The position numbers were made by a program, and so were the translations under genes. The notes below the pieces were generated by a model, which was given only the letters and a program-made list of their open reading frames with translations, was not told the DNA's origin and made no database searches. Shown piece after piece: positions 1-5,150 of a DNA stretch of 5,208 bases (its first letter is position 1; each line of letters opens with the position of its first letter). Source of the stretch: Deltaproteobacteria bacterium (GTDB taxonomy: Bacteria; Desulfobacterota_D; UBA1144; Nemesobacterales; N074bin48); assembly GCA_004356685.1 (NCBI GenBank), contig SMWS01000078.1:1-5208 (forward strand), written 5' to 3'.

Positions 1-4
1 ACTA

Positions 5-439
5 TTGAAAACCTATATAGACACCAGTTTGCTCGCAGCATATTATAGCCCGGAATCAGGATCAAAAGCAGCTGAGTCTTATTTAATCAATCAAAGTTCA
101 CTTTACATAAGTTTTTTAACAAAAGTTGAACTTTCATCTGCAATCAGAAAAAAAGTGCTTTTAAAAGAATTGAGAAATGAAGAAGCACTTCTTATAAATA
201 ACGCTTTTAAAAACGATATTTCAGATGGATATTATCAAATTTTACCAATAGTTCTTAAAGATTATCATAAAGCTCAGTTACTTCTTTCTGACTTTAGTAA
301 CAAATTAGGTCTACATGCTTTAGATGCTATTCACATAGCAGTTGCTAAGAGAGAAAATTTAAACCTTGCAACTTCTGATAAACAGCTTGCTAAGAATGCT
401 CAAAAGATAGGTGTTACTACTGATTTTATTAAATTTTGA
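5..439 (+). CDS. PIN-domain ribonuclease toxin, VapC family (144 aa)
   Basis: Predicted Mg2+-dependent endoribonuclease of the PIN/VapC family, the toxin half of a type II toxin-antitoxin pair. The four acidic residues of a PIN active site are visible: D6 in the opening YIDTS motif, E42 in a TKVELSSA context, D107 in LHALDAIHIA and D125 in ATSDKQL. The length is normal for VapC and the protein reads intact to its TGA stop. The start is taken as the TTG at position 5, because PIN toxins normally begin two to five residues before the first catalytic Asp. Only four bases lie upstream, so the ribosome binding site and the cognate antitoxin cannot be seen. A TGA at 6-8 overlaps the TTG in another frame and could be the end of an upstream antitoxin gene, which would be a typical coupled arrangement (inference). 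The gene converges on the small leftward gene ending at 460. Family assignment is firm; RNA target and toxicity are unknown. Confidence 0.88.
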   Translation: MKTYIDTSLLAAYYSPESGSKAAESYLINQSSLYISFLTKVELSSAIRKKVLLKELRNEEALLINNAFKNDISDGYYQILPIVLKDYHKAQLLLSDFSNKLGLHALDAIHIAVAKRENLNLATSDKQLAKNAQKIGVTTDFIKF

Positions 440-460
440 TCATTAACAATATCGAAATTT
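431..460. terminator. AT-rich hairpin between convergent genes, possible bidirectional terminator
   Basis: AAATTTTGAT at 431-440 pairs with ATCGAAATTT at 451-460 across a 10-base loop. Nine of ten positions are complementary, and the tenth (437 with 454) is a G-U wobble in the rightward transcript. It straddles the facing ends of two convergent genes, including the stop codon of the PIN toxin (437-439) and touching that of the small membrane protein (460-462). The stem is A/T-dominated and no clean U-tract follows on either side, so it is not a textbook intrinsic terminator. Its position is the main argument for that role. Confidence 0.35.
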
Positions 461-726
461 TAACTAGTAAATATCCAATAAGGGTCTTCAAGAGTTAACA
501 TGCCATATTCCTGCCCAGTAAACTTATAATCAATCCAAAATGCAGGGTAGAAAAAGTAATGCATAAATTTATGCGAGGTCTTTTCTTGTTCGAGCAAAAT
601 ATATTTGGTTCCTACCGATGATATTCTGGAATATTTTGACTTAACTGATGAGTATGAATAGATATATAAAACAGTAAGAAGAAGAATAAATGCTAAACAA
701 AACCATTTTTTCTTGATAGCTACCAA
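460..726 (-). CDS. small single-pass membrane protein, unknown function (88 aa)
   Basis: I do not recognise this protein. It opens with a short basic stretch (K5-K7), then a strongly hydrophobic segment at about residues 8-25, a signal anchor or uncleaved signal sequence with the C-terminus predicted outside the cytoplasm. No lipobox cysteine is present. The remaining ~60 residues are rich in aromatics (Tyr, Phe and Trp in the last 35 residues) and show no motif I can name. The start is a TTG at 726. A stop codon lies 6 bases upstream in frame, so the gene cannot start earlier; AAGG about 12 bases ahead (in AAGGTAAAG) is a possible Shine-Dalgarno. It follows rsfS by 39 bases on the same strand and may be co-transcribed with it. 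In many bacteria rlmH occupies this place, but this is not RlmH: no SPOUT methyltransferase features are visible. The organised hydrophobic start, RBS-like sequence and snug fit favour a real gene, but it could be a decayed remnant. Confidence 0.5.
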   Translation of the reverse strand: MVAIKKKWFCLAFILLLTVLYIYSYSSVKSKYSRISSVGTKYILLEQEKTSHKFMHYFFYPAFWIDYKFTGQEYGMLTLEDPYWIFTS

Positions 727-765
727 TGTTTAGCTTTACCTTAAAAAACTATCATATAGAATGAA

Positions 766-1149
766 TCATCTCGCAATCTGTTCCTGAACAAAAGGTAGTT
801 CTACTCTTGGGGCTTCGTTCCAGAGGCTTTCTATATCATATTCGGCTCTAATGGGATCATGGAAAACATGGACTATAATGTCGCCAGCATCTATCAACAC
901 CCACCTACTCTCTTTTAGTCCTTCAACCCCCAAAACTTTTGTGCCAAGTTCTTTACATTTTATCTCAATATTTTCTACTATGGTTTTTACTCCCCTTGCC
1001 GAATCGGCGCTGCATATAATAAAATAATCGGTAAAATCAGATAGCTCAATCATCTCGAGCAAAACTATATCTTCTGCTTTCTTATCATAGGCGGCTTCTG
1101 CCATGGCCTGAGCTTTTTCCTTATTATTAATAGATCCGTTTTTAGGCAT
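766..1149 (-). CDS. rsfS: ribosome silencing factor RsfS (127 aa)
   Basis: RsfS (formerly the Iojap/YbeB family) binds ribosomal protein uL14 on the large subunit and blocks joining with the small subunit, damping translation during nutrient limitation. Family signatures run in order: DKKAEDIVLLEM at residues 22-33, FTDYFIICSA at 39-48, the conserved EGLKESRWVLIDAGDIIVH block at about 76-94 with W83 and D90, then F96 and the Y104 to LW109-110 ending. The length is normal for the family. The start is the ATG at 1149, which overlaps the nadD stop (TAA at 1142-1144) by 8 bases and keeps the N-terminal helix (KEKAQAMAEAAYDKK) intact; an ATG at residue 16 would remove part of it. No clear Shine-Dalgarno precedes the ATG, so translation probably depends on coupling to nadD. 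The nadD-rsfS pairing is common in bacteria and supports both assignments. Confidence 0.96.
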   Translation of the reverse strand: MPKNGSINNKEKAQAMAEAAYDKKAEDIVLLEMIELSDFTDYFIICSADSARGVKTIVENIEIKCKELGTKVLGVEGLKESRWVLIDAGDIIVHVFHDPIRAEYDIESLWNEAPRVELPFVQEQIAR

Positions 1150-1786
1150 AAATATTGTTGTTTGAGATGTAGCGTTCTACTGTTAGCGGGACAAGCTCTT
1201 TTAAGGGTTTTTTACTTTTGATAAGTTCTCGAATCTCAGATGATGAAACTTCTAAACCTTTAATTTGTGTTTTTATAAGCAATTTTGAACTTTTATGTTT
1301 ATAAAATTTTATTTCGGAATCTTCCTTATAATATCGAAAATCATCTTTTATAGCAAGGGGTAATTCATCATCTTTATCTGAAAACCCCGGCCTCGAAATA
1401 ACTATAAAATTTGATAGCTCAAATAAATCTTTATAATCTTTCCAGGTTTGTACCCTGTTAAATATATCGTGTCCCACTATAAAGTACAGCTCATGGGTTG
1501 GAAACTTTTCTTTAAAATGCTTCAAAGTATCAACCGTATAACTCTTTTCATTTTTCAAAATCTCATAATCCGAGATACCAAATTTATGTTTACCACTGAT
1601 TGCCAATTCAACCATTTTAAATCTTTGATTTGCATCGGCTAATTCATTTTCTTCTTTATGAGGGGGGATATTGGATGGTATAAAACAGACTTTATCTAGC
1701 TCTATCTTTTTGATGATCTGCTCTGCCGCCTTTATATGACCGCAGTGAATTGGATTGAATGTACCGCCAAATAGACCTAGTTTCAC
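1142..1786 (-). CDS. nadD: nicotinate-nucleotide adenylyltransferase NadD (214 aa)
   Basis: NadD transfers AMP from ATP to nicotinate mononucleotide to make deamido-NAD, the penultimate step of NAD synthesis, in the cytoplasm. The nucleotidyltransferase signature GGTFNPIHCGH covers residues 7-17, with the (H/T)xGH motif at H14-H17. PPHK at 41-44, SYTVDTL at 82-88 and the GHD-plus-tryptophan stretch at 105-115 match conserved family blocks. The C-terminal ISSTxIR-type motif appears as SSSEIR at 181-186. At 214 residues it is full length. The start must be the GTG at 1786, because the catalytic loop begins at residue 4. There is no Shine-Dalgarno in the 25 bases between it and the upstream toxin gene; an AT-rich TATAAA lies 8 bases ahead of the GTG. 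The 3' end overlaps rsfS by 8 bases. It may be expressed from the toxin-antitoxin promoter, from readthrough of ribD, or from its own weak promoter. Confidence 0.97.
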   Translation of the reverse strand: MKLGLFGGTFNPIHCGHIKAAEQIIKKIELDKVCFIPSNIPPHKEENELADANQRFKMVELAISGKHKFGISDYEILKNEKSYTVDTLKHFKEKFPTHELYFIVGHDIFNRVQTWKDYKDLFELSNFIVISRPGFSDKDDELPLAIKDDFRYYKEDSEIKFYKHKSSKLLIKTQIKGLEVSSSEIRELIKSKKPLKELVPLTVERYISNNNIYA

Positions 1787-1811
1787 GTTATTATTTTATA
1801 AATTAATATGA

Positions 1812-2240
1812 TTAACTTAATGAATCCTCAATATTATTAAAGCCGGCCTCTCGAAAATGATTGTCGTATGCAAAACAATCTGAAATCTTTTGAATGTTCA
1901 TCGTTGCAAAACTCAAACAATCTACATATGATATTTTGACACTTTTTCTTTGCTCAAAAAACTGATTTGCTAAACGAAAAGCTGGTCTATCAACAAAAAC
2001 AATGTTAAATAGTTCAACGGCTTCGCCTTGTTGTATAATAGCTGCAAATTCAAGAGATTTTTTATATCCAAGTCGTCTTCGTATTAAAGTTAATGACTCT
2101 GATAAAATATGATCGGTTAAAGTAAATTTTGTTCCTGAAGAAAGAAGTATTTTATATGTAACGCCTGCCTTTTTATGATTGGCATCCTTTATATCTAAAA
2201 TAGCATACAAAGCAGATGTATCTATGAATACTTTTTGCAA
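1812..2240 (-). CDS. PIN-domain ribonuclease toxin, VapC-like, of a Phd/PIN pair (142 aa)
   Basis: Predicted Mg2+-dependent endoribonuclease and toxin partner of the antitoxin immediately upstream. The PIN acidic set is complete: D7 in FIDTSALYA, E48 in HILSESLTL, D107 in ISYVDCLSFA and D126 in FAYDNHFREAGF. The last motif (xDxHFxxAGF) is typical of a PIN subgroup, different from that of the toxin at 5-439. The length is normal and no residue of the catalytic set is lost, so the toxin looks active. The start is a TTG at 2240, with AGAGG about 6 bases upstream; that RBS lies inside the last codons and stop (TAG, 2245-2247) of the antitoxin, leaving only 4 bases between the two genes. This layout favours translational coupling and antitoxin-first synthesis. 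nadD follows after 25 bases. RNA target unknown. Confidence 0.92.
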   Translation of the reverse strand: MQKVFIDTSALYAILDIKDANHKKAGVTYKILLSSGTKFTLTDHILSESLTLIRRRLGYKKSLEFAAIIQQGEAVELFNIVFVDRPAFRLANQFFEQRKSVKISYVDCLSFATMNIQKISDCFAYDNHFREAGFNNIEDSLS

Positions 2241-2256
2241 ATAACTACCTCTTGTA
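2241..2256 (-). promoter_or_regulatory. Shine-Dalgarno for the PIN toxin, embedded in the antitoxin stop
   Basis: Read leftward, AAGAGGTAGTTAT directly precedes the TTG at 2240. AGAGG is a good Shine-Dalgarno at about 6-base spacing, and it shares bases with the final Lys-Arg codons and TAG stop of the antitoxin gene. It decides the TTG start and implies that ribosomes finishing the antitoxin help to initiate the toxin. Confidence 0.6.
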
Positions 2257-2475
2257 GATTACTTCATCATGCTTTTCTGAAACGTTATTATCTGAACTTT
2301 CTCCCAGCCCGATAAGCAATTTCCCCACCTGCTCTCTTTGTTCACTTAAAGTTTTTTCATCAATCGGACGAAATATTCCGATTGGGGTTTTTCTTCTCAC
2401 AACTATTACTTCTTGTTTTTCAAGAACTATTTTGTTAAATTTTGCTTTAAATTCTCTTACGGATACTGATTTCAT
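2245..2475 (-). CDS. Phd/YefM-family antitoxin (76 aa)
   Basis: Predicted DNA-binding antitoxin that neutralises the downstream PIN toxin and represses its own promoter. Residues 1-40 carry the Phd/YefM N-terminal fold: the opening VSVREFKAKFNKIV, then the strand-turn-strand stretch EVIVVRRKTPIGIFRP that ends the dimerisation domain. The remaining ~36 residues are polar and charged, with QREQVGKLL and a VIYKR end, as expected for a disordered tail that folds onto the toxin. Length is normal. The start is the ATG at 2475, at the conserved beginning of the family. No Shine-Dalgarno precedes it, and the best -10 box ends only about 5-8 bases upstream, so the mRNA may be leaderless. The operator-like inverted repeats upstream fit autorepression by this protein. 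Phd-type antitoxins paired with PIN toxins are a known combination. Confidence 0.9.
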   Translation of the reverse strand: MKSVSVREFKAKFNKIVLEKQEVIVVRRKTPIGIFRPIDEKTLSEQREQVGKLLIGLGESSDNNVSEKHDEVIYKR

Positions 2476-2480
2476 AGAAT

Positions 2481-2511
2481 ATAATATTACTTAACACAAG
2501 CAATGTGTCAA
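2481..2511 (-). promoter_or_regulatory. promoter of the toxin-antitoxin operon
   Basis: On the leftward strand a perfect TTGACA -35 box lies at 2511-2506. A -10 box follows as TAATAT (2489-2484, spacer 16, 4 of 6 consensus matches) or TATTAT (2486-2481, spacer 19, 5 of 6). Either puts the transcription start within a few bases of the antitoxin ATG at 2475, consistent with a leaderless or nearly leaderless transcript and with the missing Shine-Dalgarno. A second, perfect TATAAT lies further upstream at 2537-2532 but has no convincing -35. Confidence 0.6.
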
Positions 2512-2524
2512 ATACTATGTGTTA
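2491..2524. promoter_or_regulatory. inverted-repeat operator of the toxin-antitoxin operon
   Basis: A 21-base imperfect palindrome at 2491-2511 has the form TTnACACA, 5 bases, TGTGTnAA: seven of eight outer pairs match. A third half-site, TGTGTTA at 2518-2524, is the exact reverse complement of TAACACA at 2492-2498, and ATGTGT recurs 14 bases apart (2503-2508 and 2517-2522). The palindrome covers the -35 box and spacer of the antitoxin promoter, so a bound repressor would exclude RNA polymerase. Binding by the adjacent Phd-family antitoxin, alone or with the toxin, is inferred from how such modules usually work. Confidence 0.6.
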
Positions 2525-2567
2525 CAATATTATTATAGTTGATTTTATTATTACATGACTTAATTTG

Positions 2568-3677
2568 TTACAAATAACCTTCGACCATTAATTCGTTGCC
2601 CAAAGTATTTATTATAATATCTTTTAACCTAAAAGAATCTTTTATTTCCCTTACTCCAAGCTGCCCTATCATGCTTTTACCATCGCCACCAACAATTTTA
2701 GGTGAATAGAAAAACATAACTTTATCTACAAGACCATTTTTTATAAAGCTTGACGCTACCTTACTGCCGCCCTCTACAAGCAGGCTCATAATCCCGCGTG
2801 ATCCAAGCTCTTTTAACACCACATTTAAATCTACAAAACCACTTTCATCCAGGTTAGTTTCAATTACAGAAAATCCAAGCTCCGTCAGCTTTTTTATTTT
2901 CTTCATTTTTTTATTCTTTTTAGAAGTAAAGATTATTGTTCCTGAGCGCTGAGAAAGTAGTTTTGATGAAAGCGGGATCTCAAGATTAGTATCCAATACT
3001 ATTGCAACCGGTTGATTTACTTTTTTTCTTTCAAGCCTTACATTGAGCATTGGGTCATCTATTTTTACGGTGTTAATGCCAACTAAGACTGCATCAGAGA
3101 GTGCTCTTAACTCATGGGCATGTTTTCTTTGAGCTTCACTTCCTATCCATTTCGAATCTCCGGAAAAAGTTGCTATCTTCCCATCAAGAGTAGATGCGAG
3201 TTTTAGAGTAACAAAAGGAACTTTTTTAGTAATATATTTAAAAAACGCTTCATTTATCTTAAGACATCTGTCTTCTAAAACCCCCACTAAGACATCTACA
3301 CCCTTACTTCTTAAAACCCTAACACTCTTTCCCCTGACCTTTGGGTTTTTATCTAATGTGCCAATTACCACACGTGAAAATTTCTCTTCCAGCAATGCAT
3401 CTAAACAGGGGGGGGTCATTTTATTTTTGTGACAGCAAGGCTCCAGAGTTATATATAATGTCGACCCAGAAATCTTATTCCCCGGTTTCTTTGCATTTTT
3501 AATAGCCTCGATCTCTGCATGCGGCAGTCCTGCTTTGCTGTGATACCCTTTCCCAATTATCTTCCCATTTCTGACAATAACAGCGCCTACAACAGGATTT
3601 GGATTTGTCATTCCTTGCGCTTTCTTTGCTAAATTTATAGCAAGCGACATATACTTAGAATCTGAATTTTTGCTCAT
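2568..3677 (-). CDS. ribD: bifunctional riboflavin biosynthesis deaminase/reductase RibD (369 aa)
   Basis: RibD carries out two consecutive steps of riboflavin synthesis: deamination of 2,5-diamino-6-ribosylamino-4(3H)-pyrimidinone 5'-phosphate, then NADPH-dependent reduction of the ribosyl side chain. The N-terminal deaminase (about 8-140) shows TNPNPVVGAVIV and the zinc ligands H53 with catalytic E55 (HAE), C81 and C91. The reductase domain (about 153-366) shows FVTLKLASTLDGKIAT at 155-170, the SDAVLVGINTVKIDDPMLNVR block at 194-214 and LLVEGGSKVASSFI at 299-312. Length is normal for the fused enzyme. The start is the ATG at 3677, 21 bases after the ftsY stop; no Shine-Dalgarno is visible, so it probably depends on ftsY transcription. 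Oddities: eight consecutive C (coding strand; 3408-3415) encode the end of the zinc motif, and the C81-C91 loop is one residue longer than the frequent CxHxGxTPPC form. A lysine-rich stretch lies at 253-263. No other rib gene and no FMN riboswitch is visible nearby. Confidence 0.97.
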   Translation of the reverse strand: MSKNSDSKYMSLAINLAKKAQGMTNPNPVVGAVIVRNGKIIGKGYHSKAGLPHAEIEAIKNAKKPGNKISGSTLYITLEPCCHKNKMTPPCLDALLEEKFSRVVIGTLDKNPKVRGKSVRVLRSKGVDVLVGVLEDRCLKINEAFFKYITKKVPFVTLKLASTLDGKIATFSGDSKWIGSEAQRKHAHELRALSDAVLVGINTVKIDDPMLNVRLERKKVNQPVAIVLDTNLEIPLSSKLLSQRSGTIIFTSKKNKKMKKIKKLTELGFSVIETNLDESGFVDLNVVLKELGSRGIMSLLVEGGSKVASSFIKNGLVDKVMFFYSPKIVGGDGKSMIGQLGVREIKDSFRLKDIIINTLGNELMVEGYL

Positions 3678-3698
3678 ATGATTTTTAGAAGAGGCTAG

Positions 3699-5060
3699 TT
3701 AATGAATAGTTTCGGATTCGCTTACAAATAGCGCTTCGACAAATTCCTCAGCATTAAATTCTCTTAAGTCTTCAAGCCTTTCACCGATTCCAATATATTT
3801 GACCGGAATGTTTAGTTCATTTGCAATGCTAATGATAACACCACCCTTTGCTGTCCCATCTAGTTTGGTAAGCGCTATACCGGTGAGGTCAATAGCCTCA
3901 TTAAATATCTTTGCCTGCTGCACGGCATTTTGACCAGTTGTTGCATCCAATACAAGGATTGTTTCATGCGGCGCTCCCTCTAATTCCCTGCTAACTACTT
4001 TTCGCATTTTTTTGAGTTCATCCATCAGGTTTTCTCTGGTATGAAGCCTTCCAGCTGTGTCTATAATTAAAACATCGCAATTTCTTGAAACAGATGCTTT
4101 CACAGCATCGAAGGCTACAGCTGAAGGGTCTGCCCCGCTACGGCCCCTTATAAATTCAGTTCCTACCCTGTTTGCCCACACCTCTAGTTGATCCACCGCA
4201 GCCGCTCTAAAAGTATCGGCAGCAGCTACCATAACTTTTTTGTTCTCACACTTAAATTTATAAGCTAATTTACCAATAGTAGTAGTTTTTCCCACTCCAT
4301 TTACCCCTGCTATCATCATAATAAACGGCTTGTTATTTGAGATTGCTGCACTGCCCTCAGATTTTTTTAATATCTCTAAAATTTTTGATTTAAGAATATT
4401 TTTTATCTCATGAGGATCAGTAATCGATTTTCGTTCTATTTCATTTTCAATATCTTCTCTCAGTTTCATGGTAGTAGTAACACCCAAATCTGCCAAAATA
4501 AGAGTTTCTTCAAACTCCTCCCAAACTTCGTCATTTATTTCATTTCTGCTTATTAGTGCATCAAGCTTATCAATAAAACCTGCACGTGTCTTTGACAGTC
4601 CCAAGCGCAGTCTAGAAAGAAAACTCTCAGCAGGAGCATCCGGCTGCTGGACTGGCTCTGGTGCTTTAACTATTTCTTCTACAACTTGTTCACTAATTAC
4701 CTGAGATTGTTGTACATTATCTACAACACTTTTTTCTATTTCTTCAATATGAACAGTTTCCTGAGTATCTGTTATTGCAACAAAATCTTCTGTTTGTTTT
4801 TTTGTGACTTCTTCTACAACTGCTTGGTCTAGGGCTACTTCTTGCTGTGTGATTTCAGTTTCTTCTAATTCTTTAGAGGGTGTTAGTGCTTGCTCCTGCA
4901 CCGGAGAGTCATCAATTTGATGCTCTGTGGACTCTGCGGTAGGAACTTCGTCTCTAAAAAATATTACTAATATTAGAGTAACAATAAAAATTACGGTACA
5001 GCCTGCAATAAATACAAAATCTTGTGGATTTATATTAAAAGTGCTGATTATTGATTCCAA
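3699..5060 (-). CDS. ftsY: signal recognition particle receptor FtsY, membrane-anchored form (453 aa)
   Basis: FtsY is the SRP receptor GTPase; it pairs with Ffh to deliver ribosomes making membrane and secreted proteins to SecYEG. The protein has three parts. Residues 15-35 form a hydrophobic membrane helix. Residues 37-146 are an acidic, Glu/Gln/Val-rich, low-complexity linker (A domain) with repeated VVEE-type stretches. The NG domain begins near SFLSRLRLGLSKTRAGF (146-162). GTPase motifs are complete: G1 GVNGVGKTTT at 252-261, DTFRAAA at 282-288, DTAGR at 334-338, TKLDG at 398-402, GIGE at 424-427 and DLREF at 431-435. The start is the TTG at 5060: GGAG lies 7 bases upstream, and an in-frame TGA 15 bases upstream excludes a longer protein. 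No Met occurs between the TTG and the membrane helix. It heads the leftward cluster and is followed by ribD. Many FtsY proteins lack a real transmembrane helix, so this anchored form is informative about lineage. Confidence 0.97.
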   Translation of the reverse strand: MESIISTFNINPQDFVFIAGCTVIFIVTLILVIFFRDEVPTAESTEHQIDDSPVQEQALTPSKELEETEITQQEVALDQAVVEEVTKKQTEDFVAITDTQETVHIEEIEKSVVDNVQQSQVISEQVVEEIVKAPEPVQQPDAPAESFLSRLRLGLSKTRAGFIDKLDALISRNEINDEVWEEFEETLILADLGVTTTMKLREDIENEIERKSITDPHEIKNILKSKILEILKKSEGSAAISNNKPFIMMIAGVNGVGKTTTIGKLAYKFKCENKKVMVAAADTFRAAAVDQLEVWANRVGTEFIRGRSGADPSAVAFDAVKASVSRNCDVLIIDTAGRLHTRENLMDELKKMRKVVSRELEGAPHETILVLDATTGQNAVQQAKIFNEAIDLTGIALTKLDGTAKGGVIISIANELNIPVKYIGIGERLEDLREFNAEEFVEALFVSESETIH

Positions 5061-5076
5061 TTTATTACTCCCTCAA
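5061..5076 (-). promoter_or_regulatory. Shine-Dalgarno deciding the ftsY TTG start
   Basis: The leftward strand reads GAGGGAGTAATAAA directly before the TTG at 5060. GGAG with 7-base spacing is the strongest Shine-Dalgarno seen in the window and supports TTG as a genuine start, since no ATG is available near it. Confidence 0.7.
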
Positions 5077-5122
5077 GTCTTAAACATGTTATTTATTTTC
5101 AATTTAATTCAGTAAGATCTTA

Positions 5123-5150
5123 AATATACTCTCACAAAACCTCATATCAA
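5123..5150 (-). promoter_or_regulatory. candidate sigma-70-type promoter for ftsY-ribD
   Basis: On the leftward strand TTGATA (5150-5145, 5 of 6 consensus) is followed after 16 bases by TATATT (5128-5123, 5 of 6). The transcription start would fall near 5116, giving a leader of about 56 bases that carries the ftsY Shine-Dalgarno. The rest of 5061-5208 is AT-rich and holds no gene I can support on either strand. AT-rich DNA produces chance -10 boxes, so confidence is moderate. Confidence 0.45.

Noticed and set aside
1448..1642. Rightward open frame of 64 codons inside nadD
   Set aside because: It lies antisense to the conserved core of nadD, has no recognisable domain, and has no ribosome binding site I can support.
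1815..2564. ACTTAAT at both ends of the toxin-antitoxin cassette (1815-1821 and 2558-2564) as a possible target duplication
   Set aside because: Seven A/T-rich bases are easily matched by chance here, one copy lies within the toxin's last codons, and no transposase or terminal inverted repeats accompany it.
2476..2567. Intrinsic terminator after ribD
   Set aside because: The only small inverted repeat at the ribD end is a 4-base GTTA/TAAC stem with no U-tract, and the TGTGT/ACACA repeats fit an operator better.
4468..4704. Rightward open frame of 78 codons inside ftsY
   Set aside because: It is antisense to the linker and start of the NG domain; its Ser-rich content is what the reverse of an acidic, repetitive coding stretch gives.
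4927..5115. Rightward open frame of 62 codons over the ftsY start region
   Set aside because: It is antisense to the membrane-helix codons and ribosome binding site of ftsY, with no domain.
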